Assembly: GCF_024282095.1 (NCBI RefSeq)
Contig: NZ_JAMWZS010000014.1
Coordinates: forward strand, 1 to 60,668
Length of the DNA stretch: 60,668 bases
DNA from: Nitrosomonas sp.
GTDB lineage: Bacteria; Pseudomonadota; Gammaproteobacteria; Burkholderiales; Nitrosomonadaceae
Direction of reading: 5' to 3'
Made by a program: the position numbers and the translations under genes. The notes under the pieces are model-generated. The model worked only from the letters and a program-made list of their open reading frames with translations. It did no database searches and had not been told where the DNA came from. This document shows, in pieces, positions 9,388 through 16,686 of the stretch. Positions within the stretch are counted from its first letter, which is position 1, and every line of letters starts with the position of its first letter.

Positions 9388-10440
9388 GTGCACACATACA
9401 TTGGTATTGAATTTGCGCGGGGTATAGCCGCATTCATGGTACTTACATCACATTATGCTCATTTCCTCACTGAAGAAAGAACAGCATTAAATTTCTTATG
9501 GACAGGGGTTGATCTTTTTTTCGTAATCAGTGGTTTTGTTTTTGCAAAACTGATTTTCTCTTCACAGGTTAATGTCAGCGCATTCTTTATAAAAAGATTC
9601 TTTAGGATTTATCCCCTCTATTTCGTTTCTTTAGTCATTTATTTTCTCTTGAGTAGCGATAATGCAGAGAAAGTAAATTATTTCATTCACCATGTATTCT
9701 TTTTGCACACAACGAACTCAAAAGAAGAAGCCTTCTTTTTTAACGCTGCATTCTGGAGTCTACCTGTTGAAATGGAATTTTATATATTTATTCCTATACT
9801 GATATTCTTCCTTAAAAAGTGCAAAAAACTTCTTTTTGGCATATTGATGTTCTCAATGTTTCTGAAATTATTTTTGTACAGTAATTCAGCCCACCCTGCC
9901 ATCAATACCTATGACATACTGAGCGTTCATTTAGTAGGTCTCTTGCCCGAATTTTTAATAGGCGTATATCTCTACCAGTTTGTTATTTTTAGTAAAAGCT
10001 ATCGCAAAGGCACGCTCATGCAATGGAATTTAATCAGTGCCTGTCTTGGAATTGTATTAATCTCGATTCTGGCAATATATTTTATAAAGAATGGTGATGA
10101 TGGGCTAAGAGCCAATACTTTAATTGGAGGATGGTTTAACTTTGCATGCGCTCTTGGTTATGCACTCATATTATTTCCACTTACCTCTATCGATCAATGG
10201 AAATCATCAGAAAATTTTCATAATATCTTCATATATATTGGTTCAGTCAGCTATCCTGTTTATCTTGTGCACAATGCAACTCCAAAATTATTTCAGGAGA
10301 TTGGCGTCGATATGAGTGGTGTTGGTCTTTTTATAGCTTGCACTACACTCACCATCATCGCTTCAATTTTCTTGCACCGCTACATTGAAGAACCATTCAG
10401 AGTATATGGCAGAAACTTGTCCAATAAATGGAGAAGCTAG
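9388..10440 (+). CDS. Membrane acyltransferase, acyltransferase-3 (OafA/YrhL-like) family
   Basis: The 350-residue protein has about ten hydrophobic segments and the family's N-terminal pattern: E-F-A-R-G-I-A-A at about 8 with the conserved Arg, then a conserved His in the T-S-H-Y-A-H segment near 22-25. FFVISGFVFAKL near 43-55 and FIKRFFRIYPLYFVSL near 65 follow. Such proteins transfer acetyl or other acyl groups to cell-surface glycans or small molecules at the inner membrane. The start is GTG 9388, preceded by AGGAAAG at about 8 bases. The gene is visibly AT-richer than its neighbours and lies between the two copies of the lemA 5' repeat, which suggests later acquisition. Substrate unknown. 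Confidence 0.8.
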   Translation: MHTYIGIEFARGIAAFMVLTSHYAHFLTEERTALNFLWTGVDLFFVISGFVFAKLIFSSQVNVSAFFIKRFFRIYPLYFVSLVIYFLLSSDNAEKVNYFIHHVFFLHTTNSKEEAFFFNAAFWSLPVEMEFYIFIPILIFFLKKCKKLLFGILMFSMFLKLFLYSNSAHPAINTYDILSVHLVGLLPEFLIGVYLYQFVIFSKSYRKGTLMQWNLISACLGIVLISILAIYFIKNGDDGLRANTLIGGWFNFACALGYALILFPLTSIDQWKSSENFHNIFIYIGSVSYPVYLVHNATPKLFQEIGVDMSGVGLFIACTTLTIIASIFLHRYIEEPFRVYGRNLSNKWRS

Positions 10441-10447
10441 TCTTATT

Positions 10448-10666
10448 TTGCTTAATCAAGCGTGCTACCTTGATTGATTTACTCTTCAGGTATCATTGTA
10501 AAAATTGAATGAGTCGCCATATATTGAATAATTGATTTTTTATGGGAGGCATACGTATGCACAAAGGATTACTTACTCTGATATTTATCAGCACACTGAT
10601 TCTGAGTGGTTGCGGCTACAATACACTCCAATCAACGGATGAGCAGATTAAAGCAAGCTGGGCGGA
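10448..10666 (+). repeat. Direct repeat copy B: intact lemA leader and 5' end
   Basis: This copy matches 9011-9223. It starts 7 bases after the acyltransferase stop with a short hairpin (AATCAAG 10454-10460 with CTTGATT 10469-10475), carries the leader and ribosome-binding site of lemA, and ends about 36 codons into the gene. Confidence 0.85.
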
Positions 10667-11162
10667 AGTGTTGAATCAATATAAACGCCGTGCTGATCTG
10701 GTTCCCAATTTGGTTAATGCGGTCAAAGGATTTGCTGCGCAGGAAAAGGAGGTGCTATTAGGTGTCACCAATGCGCGTTCCAAAGTTGGCGGCATTCAAG
10801 CCACACCGGAACTCATGAATGATCCAGAAGCATTTGCCAAGTTTCAGAATGCACAAGGAGAATTATCGAGCGCGCTTTCGCGTTTGCTGGTTGTGTCGGA
10901 AAATTATCCTGAGCTGAAATCGGATGCCAATTTCCGCGACTTGCAGGCCCAACTGGAAGGTACCGAAAACCGCATTACGGTAGCCCGCAACCGGTATATC
11001 AAAGCAGTACAGGAATACAATATCGTGGTGCGTTCTTTTCCCAGCAATCTCACAGCCATGGCATTCGGTTTTCAAACCAAACCCAGCTTCACTGTTGACA
11101 ATGAACAGGAAATTTCCGCGGCACCCAAGGTTGACTTTAACCTTCAAGCACCCGCCAGGTAA
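10557..11162 (+). CDS. lemA: LemA family lipoprotein
   Basis: LemA proteins are small envelope proteins of mostly helical fold, commonly encoded with TPM-domain proteins; their exact role is unsettled. I choose ATG 10557 (201 aa) over the in-frame ATG at 10542, because the latter overlaps the Shine-Dalgarno GGGAGG. From 10557 a proper lipoprotein signal appears with lipobox LSGC. The family core follows: YKRRADLVPNLVNAVKGFA (about 38-56) and AQLEGTENRITVARNRYIKAVQEYN (about 128-152), then the N-x-x-V-R-S-F-P-S-N end. It opens a three-gene operon (lemA, TPM, TPM) with gaps of 5 and 0 bases. A truncated relative of its 5' end lies 1.4 kb upstream. Confidence 0.93.
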   Translation: MHKGLLTLIFISTLILSGCGYNTLQSTDEQIKASWAEVLNQYKRRADLVPNLVNAVKGFAAQEKEVLLGVTNARSKVGGIQATPELMNDPEAFAKFQNAQGELSSALSRLLVVSENYPELKSDANFRDLQAQLEGTENRITVARNRYIKAVQEYNIVVRSFPSNLTAMAFGFQTKPSFTVDNEQEISAAPKVDFNLQAPAR

Positions 11163-11167
11163 GCACA

Positions 11168-12088
11168 ATGCTTTACACGCCACCTGGTAACACGATGATA
11201 TCCGCCGGAATGCTACAGGTTTGGATAAGAATTCTGGTGCTAGCCACCCTACTGTTCACTGCAGTATGTTCCCAAGCGGATGTGGCGATTCCGCCGCTTA
11301 AATCTCATGTCACTGACCTGACTGCAACACTTTCCACCCATGAGGTCACGCTTCTGGAGCAAAAATTAGCGGCACTTGAACAGACAAAAGGCAGTCAGAT
11401 TGCGGTGTTGATCGTACCCACGACACAGCCTGAAGCGATTGAGCAATATGCCATACGCGTTGTTGAGGCTTGGAAAATAGGGCGTAAAAAAATTGATGAC
11501 GGTGCATTGCTGCTCATTGCCAAAAATGACCGGGCATTGCGCATAGAAGTCGGCTACGGCTTGGAAGGCGTATTGCCTGACGCCATGGCAAAACGCATTA
11601 TCGAGGAAATCATCGTACCGCAATTTAAAGCGGGAAGCTTTGCGGACGGTATTACTGCGGGCATTGATGCCATGCTCAGTTTGATTGCGGGAGAACCACT
11701 GCCACCACCAACCCGGCACAGCGCTGCTTCCCCCAATTTCAGCAGCGCACTTGATCACTTTATTCCCATTTTAATAGGACTCATCGTATTGGGAAGGTTG
11801 TTGCAGACATTGCTCGGGCGCCTTGCCGGAGCCACTGTAACAAGTATTGGCACAGGGTTGATCGGCTGGCTCATGCTTTCTTCTATCGCTGCTGCGCTAC
11901 TGGCAGCTGTTTTTGTATTCCTTTTCAGTCTTTTTCAACAGACGGGCAACGGTTTTTATAGGAATGGGCGTGGCAATTGGCCCAACGATCATTATCGCGG
12001 TGGCAATAGTGGATACGACGGTTTCGGCGGAGGATTCGGTGGTGGAGGCGGCGGATTTGGCGGCGGTGGCGCGTCGGGGAGGTGGTAA
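11168..12088 (+). CDS. TPM-domain membrane protein (YgcG family)
   Basis: The 306-residue protein has an N-terminal signal or anchor (about 15-38). A TPM domain follows (about 45-180; I-P-P-L-K-S-H-V-T-D-L, then VGYGLEGVLPDA). After a hydrophobic pair (about 198-260) comes an extremely Gly-rich tail ending GASGRW. TPM domains are named for a thylakoid protein with acid phosphatase activity; in bacteria they travel with LemA and are thought to act at the cell envelope, perhaps in membrane-protein quality control. The true start could be one of the inner Mets (residue 10 or 15), since the first ATG lies only 5 bases after the lemA stop. Second gene of the operon. Confidence 0.85.
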   Translation: MLYTPPGNTMISAGMLQVWIRILVLATLLFTAVCSQADVAIPPLKSHVTDLTATLSTHEVTLLEQKLAALEQTKGSQIAVLIVPTTQPEAIEQYAIRVVEAWKIGRKKIDDGALLLIAKNDRALRIEVGYGLEGVLPDAMAKRIIEEIIVPQFKAGSFADGITAGIDAMLSLIAGEPLPPPTRHSAASPNFSSALDHFIPILIGLIVLGRLLQTLLGRLAGATVTSIGTGLIGWLMLSSIAAALLAAVFVFLFSLFQQTGNGFYRNGRGNWPNDHYRGGNSGYDGFGGGFGGGGGGFGGGGASGRW

Positions 12089-12592
12089 ATGAATTTGACC
12101 CGCATCCTACGCCATCTGTTAACCGGACAACTGGCAGTACGCCGCAAATTCCCCGCCGCTTCTCTGACGGCTATCGAACACGCGATTCAGCAATCGGAAA
12201 TGCAGCATGACGGTGAAATTTGTTTTGCCGTCGAGGCCGCACTCAATACCACCGCATTGCTCAGAAATCAAACCGCTCGTGAGCGTGCGCTGGAAGTATT
12301 TTCCCAGCTGTGCATCTGGGATACCGAGCACAACAATGGCGTATTGATTTATTTGTTACTTGCCGATCGTGATGTGGAAATCATCGTGGATCGCGGCATT
12401 CATGCCAAAGTGGCTAGCCATGAATGGGAGACGATTTGCCGTGCGATGGAAACAGCATTCCGGCAACAGCAATTTGAAACAGGCGTCATTGAAGGCATTC
12501 ATACCATCAGCCATCATTTACAAAAACACTTTCCGCCTCGTCAGGGCAATGAGAAAAATGAGCTTGCTGATAAGCCGGTGATTATTCGGTGA
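12089..12592 (+). CDS. Second, shorter TPM-domain protein
   Basis: The ATG directly follows the TAA of the preceding TPM gene, so translation is coupled. The 167 residues show a degenerate TPM fold: H-A-I-Q-Q-S-E-M-Q-H-D-G-E-I-C-F-A-V-E near 33, R-A-L-E-V-F near 70, and D-R-G-I-H-A-K-V near 108. There is no signal peptide and no clear membrane segment, so it is probably a cytoplasmic or peripheral partner. The same lemA/TPM/TPM trio recurs in many betaproteobacteria; the short second TPM protein has no assigned function. Confidence 0.8.
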   Translation: MNLTRILRHLLTGQLAVRRKFPAASLTAIEHAIQQSEMQHDGEICFAVEAALNTTALLRNQTARERALEVFSQLCIWDTEHNNGVLIYLLLADRDVEIIVDRGIHAKVASHEWETICRAMETAFRQQQFETGVIEGIHTISHHLQKHFPPRQGNEKNELADKPVIIR

Positions 12593-12603
12593 TCCGGGGA
12601 TAA

Positions 12604-13047
12604 TCATCGTTGCAAGACCGTGACTATTTCCCAGGCTTCTCTAGCGCCATCCACTTGATTAAATATGGGATGCAGTTTGATCTCAGTGATTGTACATAGC
12701 CGTGTGTATCTTTCCGGGTCACGCCTCCTGAGTTTTTCCAATAAGTGATTGAGTTCATAAGCTACCTGACCCGTGGTCACAGTAATTAATCCACGCAATT
12801 CCTCATTGATGATTTTATTTCTGTCGAAATGATAACCTCGCTGATCCGCCTCATCCGCAACACTGCGCAAGTAATCGGCAATCGCCCCTGCAGGATTTTC
12901 AGCAGCCTTAAATCGTATTAGTTGCGGATGGTTTTTATATCCCTTGGTTTTGCCAAGTAGCACATGCTGCGCTAACAGCCCTTCCCGCCACAGTGCAACC
13001 AACCCTTTTGCATCCAGATAGCCTGGGTGTATTGACCAAAGTCTCAT
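12604..13047 (-). CDS. Pyrimidine-dimer DNA glycosylase (endonuclease V-like)
   Basis: The 147-residue protein starts MRLWSIHPGYLDAKGLVALW and has R-E-G-L-L-A-Q-H-V-L-L-G-K-T-K-G-Y-x-x-H-P-Q-L near 22-44. This is the conserved front of the bacterial branch of the T4 endonuclease V / pyrimidine-dimer glycosylase family. The family excises UV photoproducts. T4 endonuclease V uses the N-terminal Thr-2 amine; here residue 2 is Arg, as I recall for the bacterial branch, so activity cannot be assumed. Arg-22 and Glu-23 are kept in the T4 positions. It lies 42 bases downstream of dinB on the same strand, giving a small DNA-damage tolerance and repair unit. Confidence 0.8.
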   Translation of the reverse strand: MRLWSIHPGYLDAKGLVALWREGLLAQHVLLGKTKGYKNHPQLIRFKAAENPAGAIADYLRSVADEADQRGYHFDRNKIINEELRGLITVTTGQVAYELNHLLEKLRRRDPERYTRLCTITEIKLHPIFNQVDGAREAWEIVTVLQR

Positions 13048-13089
13048 AGTTATTCCGTATACAGTGTCGTCAATAATATTTATAAAATA

Positions 13090-14247
13090 TCAGCTTATGA
13101 GCGGCAATTCTCTCTGCGGAGAGATTGCGGCATCATGCATCGAATGGATCGGAGACAGTGCGCTGGCTTTTACCCCAAGCAGCCGAAGCTTTTTTCTTAG
13201 CGATACCCGCCGCAGGCATTCTCCCGCTGCACGGCGTATTACTGCAGGATCGGCAGTATGTGTGGTTAATGTAAAATCGCGCGTGATTGTGCGGAAATCC
13301 TCGAATCGTAATTTGATGCTGATGGTACGGCCAACATACCCTTTATGCGTTAAATCCTCCGCCACTTGTGTACATAGCGTTGTGAATGCCTCTGATAGCA
13401 TCAGGCGATCCTGGCGAGGATGCAGGTCGCGTTCAAATGTAGTTTCCCGGCTGATGGATTTGGGCTTGGCATCAGTGATTACCGGGCGTTGATCAATGCC
13501 GCGGGAAACTTCATATAGCCAAGCCGAATAACTGCGGCCAAAATGGATTTGCAGGAAACTCAAATCAGCTTGTGCCAATTCGGCGATGGTTGTGATACCG
13601 AGCAGCGCGAGTTTTTGGGCGGCTTTGGGGCCGATACCGTTGATTTTACGCACCGATAATGGCCAGATTCGAGCGGGAATATCAGACATCTCCAGCACAG
13701 TGAGTCCATCGGGTTTTTCTAAATCCGAACAGATTTTAGAGAGCAATTTATTCGGTGCGATACCGATTGAACACGATAACCCGGTAGCATCCCTTACTGC
13801 TTGCTTGATACGTTGTGCAAGCACTAAAGTATCATCGGGAAGATGACTCAAATCAATGTAGATTTCATCAATGCCGGAATCCTCGATGTGTGAGGCAATG
13901 CCGGCAACCGCCGCTTTAAACAGACGCGAATAATGGCGATAACTATCAAAATCGACCGGCAAAAGAATTGCATCCGGTGCGAGCTGCGCTGCTTTCATGA
14001 CACTCATCGCAGAGAAAACACCTGCTGCGCGCGCTTCATAAGTGGCGGTTGTAATCACACCGCGACCACTATATTCACGCAGCCTGAAAAAATGTTTGCT
14101 GCCATCTGCCTGCAGCGTGGGCATGTGCTCGGGGCGTCCGCCGATTACCACGGGTAAGCCGCGTAACTCCGGATAACGTAGCAGCTCAACCGATGCATAA
14201 AAGGCATCCATATCCAGATGAGCAATGCGGCGCTGTGAAGTATTCAT
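13090..14247 (-). CDS. dinB: DNA polymerase IV (Y family)
   Basis: DinB is an error-prone translesion polymerase. The 385 residues show the Y-family order: I-A-H-L-D-M-D-A-F-Y-A-S-V-E at 8-21 with the first catalytic Asp and the steric-gate Phe. Next come A-T-Y-E-A-R-A-x-G-V near 67-76 and S-G-I-D-E-I-Y-I-D-L-S near 122 with the second acidic pair. S-C-S-I-G-I-A-P-N-K-L-L-S-K and a helix-hairpin-helix (I-N-G-I-G-P-K-A-A) follow, then the little-finger domain. No C-terminal beta-clamp motif is obvious. The downstream gene is a UV-dimer glycosylase. No LexA box (CTGT-N8-ACAG) is visible upstream; a perfect palindrome is instead. Confidence 0.93.
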   Translation of the reverse strand: MNTSQRRIAHLDMDAFYASVELLRYPELRGLPVVIGGRPEHMPTLQADGSKHFFRLREYSGRGVITTATYEARAAGVFSAMSVMKAAQLAPDAILLPVDFDSYRHYSRLFKAAVAGIASHIEDSGIDEIYIDLSHLPDDTLVLAQRIKQAVRDATGLSCSIGIAPNKLLSKICSDLEKPDGLTVLEMSDIPARIWPLSVRKINGIGPKAAQKLALLGITTIAELAQADLSFLQIHFGRSYSAWLYEVSRGIDQRPVITDAKPKSISRETTFERDLHPRQDRLMLSEAFTTLCTQVAEDLTHKGYVGRTISIKLRFEDFRTITRDFTLTTHTADPAVIRRAAGECLRRVSLRKKLRLLGVKASALSPIHSMHDAAISPQRELPLIS

Positions 14248-14275
14248 TGATATATCAACTAAGGGGACAAGCCCA

Positions 14276-14289
14276 TATCCGTACGGATA
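14276..14289. promoter_or_regulatory. Perfect 14-bp palindrome upstream of dinB
   Basis: TATCCGTACGGATA reads the same on both strands and sits 29 bases upstream of the dinB start codon, in the position of a promoter operator. I do not recognise the binding protein. It is not a LexA-type site. Confidence 0.45.
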
Positions 14290-14341
14290 AATGCCAATTA
14301 CACCATAAATTTACATAACTGCCCTACTTCTTCAAACAGCG

Positions 14342-14361
14342 CATTGTGCAGCTGCGCAATG
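14342..14361. promoter_or_regulatory. Near-perfect 20-bp palindrome between dinB and the lipase gene
   Basis: The 20 bases CATTGTGCAGCTGCGCAATG form an inverted repeat with one mismatched pair (T14347/G14356, a wobble in RNA). It lies in the divergent intergenic region, about 95 bases from dinB and 130 from the lipase gene. It could be a dimeric regulator site or a short RNA hairpin. Confidence 0.4.
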
Positions 14362-14491
14362 TTGTTCTGCAACACCACTTCATAGTGCTGATGACTATTT
14401 GTTGATGGGATTCTCAATAATATTAGTTAATGAAAGATAAACAAGCTATGATTATCTGTCTTGATTAAACTAACCCGCAGCTGATAATTTC

Positions 14492-15721
14492 ATGAAAAAC
14501 AAATGCCTGTCCTATGTCGGATTAATGAGCTTTGCCGCCCTGATGTCCGTTGCATCGTTAGCACGTGCGTTACCTGATGAGTGTTTGGATTTGACCGCAC
14601 CGGTCACTTTTCTTGAAGCAAGCGGTTTGGTCTGCTTGCAAAAAATAGTCATCGCCGATGAAACCGATACTCAGCGCTATAAGGCATCATTGCAATGGCT
14701 AGGGGTAGACAATCCCAGCCGTTTTCAGTTGTTAAACGTAGAATTCGATGATGCCTCGGAGCGTGATAGTCCAATTTATTCAACGACTAGCGGATTACTC
14801 ACTTTGCCCAAAGTGGATGTTCCTAAACTGTTTGGTACCGAGCGCTACGCCGTCAACCTGATCACGGTACCGAATATCGATGACCCGGCGACCATGTTAT
14901 TTGAATTAGCCAAAGTCGACATATACAACAATCCGGATTATGTTCCCAACGAGACCTGGAAACCTTACGGCATGCTGTTTCCGGAAGAAAGACGTGCTGT
15001 CGACTTGTTGGGGCGGTCTATTCCCTATGCGCAGCTTGCCGATGCGATATATGATTTTGACAATGTCGCGGTTGGTTCGTGGGATTTAATCGTATCCAAT
15101 GGAAAAAACTCCGGAATGGATGCAGGTGTTTATAAAAACCGCGATACTGATGAATTAGTTCTGGCATTTCGTGGTACTGAAACTTGTGATTTTCCTTGCT
15201 CGCTCAAAGAAACCGAAGATGTTGCCCGTGATGTCCTGGCTGATACGGCCATAGGCATCGGCACCGTCAGCGATCAATTTAAAGATGCATTTAATTTTGC
15301 GCAGGATATTGTCAATCGCTATCCTGGCAGCAAAATTACTGTCACAGGTCACTCATTAGGCGGCGGTCTTGCTCAAGCAGTGGGTGCAACGCTGGGGCTT
15401 GAAACTTTTGCATTTAATTCTTCACCGGTTCCCGATCATTTCTTCGATACTTATACCATTACACTCCCAAGCGAAGAGATCCAAGAATTAATTTATGTCA
15501 TTGCCGACATACACGATCCGGTTTCCAACACCGATAAAACCGGAAAGCTGTATCTGGATTCCCATCATGTCACGCCGCTGATTCAATTTAATTTTGACTT
15601 GAAAGAAATCACACCCAATGAATCGGTAAAACTCAAAAACCTGAGGTTCGATCGGCATGGTATTATTGAACTCCATGATAATGCGCTGAATCTGATTAAT
15701 ATTTACCAAGCAGGCTGGTAG
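14492..15721 (+). CDS. Secreted class 3 lipase-like protein
   Basis: The 409-residue protein has a signal peptide (residues 1-26, cleaved near S-L-A-R-A-L-P). A divergent N-terminal half of unknown fold follows, then an alpha/beta-hydrolase domain. Landmarks are L-V-L-A-F-R-G-T-E near 230 (oxyanion-side segment of class 3 lipases) and the nucleophile elbow TGHSLGGGLAQAVG near 285-298. A probable acid and His lie in the last 80 residues (D-I-H-D-P-V and H-G-I-I-E-L-H-D). It should hydrolyse ester lipids outside the cytoplasm. It stands alone; its stop lies 8 bases from the convergent apbE stop. Substrate not predictable. Confidence 0.82.
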   Translation: MKNKCLSYVGLMSFAALMSVASLARALPDECLDLTAPVTFLEASGLVCLQKIVIADETDTQRYKASLQWLGVDNPSRFQLLNVEFDDASERDSPIYSTTSGLLTLPKVDVPKLFGTERYAVNLITVPNIDDPATMLFELAKVDIYNNPDYVPNETWKPYGMLFPEERRAVDLLGRSIPYAQLADAIYDFDNVAVGSWDLIVSNGKNSGMDAGVYKNRDTDELVLAFRGTETCDFPCSLKETEDVARDVLADTAIGIGTVSDQFKDAFNFAQDIVNRYPGSKITVTGHSLGGGLAQAVGATLGLETFAFNSSPVPDHFFDTYTITLPSEEIQELIYVIADIHDPVSNTDKTGKLYLDSHHVTPLIQFNFDLKEITPNESVKLKNLRFDRHGIIELHDNALNLINIYQAGW

Positions 15722-15729
15722 CGTGATAT

Positions 15730-16665
15730 TCAAATCAACCGATAGGGTTTATGCGCTTCGTCATTCACAAGAGATCCGCCCATCTCGCCATGCACATTAA
15801 CCCATACATGGGGTAAACCCAGCGCATCCAACCAATCAGCCCCTTGCTCTTCCTTGAGCATACCGATCGTCGATGCGCTGCCGGCAACCACACAAAAATC
15901 GCCGATGACACTCACTGCCGCCATATAATTGACGGGCCAGCCGGTTTTTGGGTTCAGCACATGCCCGTAACGCACACCATTCAATGTGATACAACGCTCA
16001 TAATCGCCACTACTGGCAACAGCACCGGAATGCAGCAACAGCGTTGTCAGCAAACCCTCCGGTTGGCGTGGATGCCGTATCGCTATGCGCCATGGACTGC
16101 CGTCATCATGCGGTCCGATGATCTTGACATCCCCGCCCAGATTGACGATGCCATGACGGATTCCGGCGTTCCAGCATAGCGCTGCAGCGCGATCAACCGC
16201 ATATTCTTTGACGACCCCGCCCAGATCGATCTGCATATCCGGCACGGTAAAAGTCAGCACAGGCCGTTGCCAGATCAGTTTATGCCAGCCGATTTTTTTG
16301 AGCAGCGCATGTATGGTTTCTTGTTCCGGTATGACACCCGATTTAAAATCCCATGCCTGGCGCAGAATCCCGGAAGTAATATCAAATAAGCCATCGCTTT
16401 GTTGGTAACACGTCGCTGCATAATCCAGCAATCCGGCAGTTTCATCATCAACAATGATCCGCCCTCCTCCTGCTGCAGTACGGTTTATTTCAGACAAGAA
16501 ACTGTCGTCGCGATAGCGCGAATAACGTGTTTCCAGGCGATACACATCATCCATGGCAAGCTGGGCCGCACGTTTTCCCAGCGCTGAGTTTCCGGCATAC
16601 AACTGGATCGAGCAAGGCGAACCCATCGCTTTAAAATCATAGTGATAATAATTGAGCTGTGGCAC
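15730..16665 (-). CDS. apbE: FAD:protein FMN transferase (ApbE family)
   Basis: ApbE attaches FMN covalently to Thr/Ser of target proteins, using FAD. The 311 residues show the family order: F-K-A-M-G-S-P-C near 10, SRYRDDSFLSEINR near 54, D-I-T-S-G (about 97-101), the QIDLGGVVKEYAVD core near 165-178, and N-L-G-G-D-V near 196-201. The usual lipoprotein signal is absent: the only start before an upstream stop is GTG 16665, so the enzyme looks cytoplasmic unless it is exported another way. It lies 21 bases downstream of the DUF3570 gene. ApbE with DUF3570, DUF4266 and a thioredoxin is a recurring neighbourhood, which implies a flavin or redox link. Confidence 0.88.
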   Translation of the reverse strand: MPQLNYYHYDFKAMGSPCSIQLYAGNSALGKRAAQLAMDDVYRLETRYSRYRDDSFLSEINRTAAGGGRIIVDDETAGLLDYAATCYQQSDGLFDITSGILRQAWDFKSGVIPEQETIHALLKKIGWHKLIWQRPVLTFTVPDMQIDLGGVVKEYAVDRAAALCWNAGIRHGIVNLGGDVKIIGPHDDGSPWRIAIRHPRQPEGLLTTLLLHSGAVASSGDYERCITLNGVRYGHVLNPKTGWPVNYMAAVSVIGDFCVVAGSASTIGMLKEEQGADWLDALGLPHVWVNVHGEMGGSLVNDEAHKPYRLI

Positions 16666-16686
16666 GATATTTTGCTAGCGCGGTAC

